NCBI GenBank assembly: GCA_964540105.1
Contig: CAZILL010000001.1
Span: 1 to 64,000, forward strand
Reading direction: 5' to 3'
Origin: DATKJY01 sp964540105
Lineage (GTDB): Bacteria > Zixibacteria > MSB-5A5 > GN15 > FEB-12
DNA length: 64,000 nucleotides
In this document: piece after piece, positions 63,034 to 64,000 of the stretch
How positions within the stretch are numbered: the stretch's first letter is position 1
How the letters are laid out: the number at the start of each line of letters is the position of its first letter
Translations under genes and position numbers: made by a program
The notes under the pieces: generated by a model
What the model was told of the DNA's origin: nothing
The model's input: only the letters and a program-made list of their open reading frames with translations
Database searches by the model: none

Positions 63034-63510
63034 CTATTTTCGTGCGATCTTGAGGATGGTGTAGTTGATCTGACCAGCTGGGATAGTGATTTGAACGGTA
63101 TCCCCTTCCACTTTCCCCAGAAGCGCGGCCCCGATCGGGGACTTCACCGAGATCACGTCGTTGTCGACGTCGGTTTCATCGGGGGGGGCAATCGTGTAGA
63201 GAATCTCTTCGCCATTTCTGAGGTCGCGCACCGTCACGCGCGAGAACAAATAGACCTTATCGTTAGGAATCTGATCGACATCGACTGATCTCACCCGTGA
63301 AAGTTTGTCCTCGAGTTCACCAATCTTACGCTCCAGATGCGTCTGCGCTTCCTTGGCGGCGTGATACTCGGCATTTTCCGATAGGTCCCCAAGCTCCATA
63401 GCGCGCTTGATTTCAGCGATCAGGCGCGGTCGCTCTTCGTACTTGAGCTTTTTGAGCTCCCCCTCTAATTTCAGGCGACCATCGATAGACAGGTAAATCG
63501 GTTCACTCAT
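63034..63510 (-). CDS. greA: Transcription elongation factor GreA
   Basis: 158 residues, the standard length. The N-terminal coiled coil (LKKLKYEERPRLIAEIKRAMELGDLSENAEYHAAKEAQ region) carries the acidic tip residues in DLSENAEYHAAKE that position the metal for transcript cleavage by RNA polymerase. The C-terminal FKBP-like domain has the family phrase ISVKSPIGAALLGKVEGD. It rescues backtracked RNA polymerase. The downstream gene on the same strand is a symporter ending 15 bases upstream of the greA start, so greA may be read from that gene. Confidence 0.97.
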   Translation of the reverse strand: MSEPIYLSIDGRLKLEGELKKLKYEERPRLIAEIKRAMELGDLSENAEYHAAKEAQTHLERKIGELEDKLSRVRSVDVDQIPNDKVYLFSRVTVRDLRNGEEILYTIAPPDETDVDNDVISVKSPIGAALLGKVEGDTVQITIPAGQINYTILKIARK

Positions 63511-63525
63511 AGTCGTCAGTATAGC

Positions 63526-64000
63526 CTATTTCCCGCTCAATGGCAACTGTTCCGGGATTCTTTCGGCCGTCAGCACGAAGATAATGATGGAGCATAGCAG
63601 TCCAGGTATGATGGGCTCGACCCCCAGGGGATAGGCCGTTCCCAGAAGTCGGGACGGAAGATACCACGCCAGTGACACTACGCCACTGGCGAGAATCGAT
63701 ACCCACGCCCAGGTCGGCGGCAGGCGACGCCGACCCACGAATGACGTCACCACCGGCACCAGCAGGGCCGGTGTGGCAATGGTCCCGTACGCATACCAGA
63801 TGTCGATGACCGACTGAAAATAGAGCGCAAACGTGAGTGCGATGCCGGTTGACAGTATTAGCCCAAGACGCGTGTAGCGGTGAACGCGATCGCCCGCAAC
63901 GGTGACAACACGCGGTACAATGTCGTTTCCAAATGTCGACGCCGCGACAAGGGCATAGGCGTTAACCGTTGACATGACCGTCGCCAGCATAGCGACCACA
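63526..64000 (-). CDS. Sodium:solute symporter family transporter, C-terminal part only
   Basis: The frame runs off the right edge of the window, so only the last ~157 residues are seen. The visible start has the SSS-family helix MVAMLATVMSTVNAYALVAASTFGNDIV, matching the conserved 'S(T/S)xDSxLLAxSSxxxxDI' region, followed by three or four more hydrophobic helices (LGLILSTGIALTFALYF, WAWVSILASGVVSLAWYL, LLCSIIIFVLTA). Substrate cannot be told. Plasma membrane sodium-coupled importer by family. Confidence 0.85.
   Translation of the reverse strand, partial: VVAMLATVMSTVNAYALVAASTFGNDIVPRVVTVAGDRVHRYTRLGLILSTGIALTFALYFQSVIDIWYAYGTIATPALLVPVVTSFVGRRRLPPTWAWVSILASGVVSLAWYLPSRLLGTAYPLGVEPIIPGLLCSIIIFVLTAERIPEQLPLSGK

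Overview
The window looks like chromosomal DNA from an uncultured, Gram-negative-type bacterium of the FCB superphylum. Candidate Zixibacteria or a close relative is my best guess, by inference only. The reasons are: outer-membrane-type proteins (a beta-barrel and a LolA-like protein); a C-terminal FSLGQNYPNPFNP-type sorting tail typical of type IX secretion in FCB lineages; several secreted proteins ending in dockerin modules without any cellulase; and sigma70-like promoters with TTG..N17..TAnnTT boxes. No rRNA, tRNA, CRISPR array, transposase or phage gene was seen.

Layout. (1) 1-15608: two very large secreted repeat proteins in tandem, built from about 30 and about 17 putative-Ig (He_PIG/cadherin-like) domains of about 94 residues. 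The second ends in a dockerin. (2) 16160-27422: four secreted proteins, each with its own promoter: two paralogous BNR/dockerin proteins, a subtilisin-like protease with PKD, cohesin-like and dockerin modules, and a small protein with a T9SS-type tail. Three of the four have long 5' leaders with a strong Shine-Dalgarno-like box about 160-170 nt before the start codon. (3) 27502-32806: an Old Yellow Enzyme homologue with an unusual Cys/His insertion, then a LolA-like protein translationally coupled to a large beta-propeller (VPS10/BNR) protein. (4) 33229-44711: a two-component system, then a compact five-gene unit that I read as an electron-transfer conduit across the cell envelope: a diheme membrane cytochrome b, a 20-CXXCH cytochrome, a 46-CXXCH cytochrome made largely of eleven indel-free 72-residue triheme repeats, an outer-membrane beta-barrel, and a membrane-anchored FeS/FAD oxidoreductase. 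(5) 44736-52293: housekeeping and transport genes: a methyltransferase, a small exported protein, a CDF metal transporter, EttA, RsgA with an apparent attenuator leader, and a Pit phosphate transporter with its DUF47/PhoU-like partner. (6) 52454-62349: one tightly overlapping minus-strand operon, hemA-hemC-hemD-hemB-hemL-hemE-hemN-hemH-hemY, encoding every step from glutamyl-tRNA to protoheme. (7) 62825-64000: a small zinc-ribbon protein, GreA and the 3' end of a sodium:solute symporter.

Working together. The 66 predicted covalent hemes of regions 36604-41723 would create a large heme demand, and the complete heme operon lies less than 20 kb away. The b-cytochrome (quinol side), the two multiheme c-cytochromes (periplasm and beyond), the beta-barrel (outer membrane) and the FeS/FAD enzyme form a plausible route for moving electrons between the quinone pool or NAD(P)H and the outside. 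The adjacent two-component system may control it. The repeat-rich, dockerin-tailed proteins upstream suggest an elaborate cell surface assembled through cohesin-dockerin contacts rather than a cellulosome.
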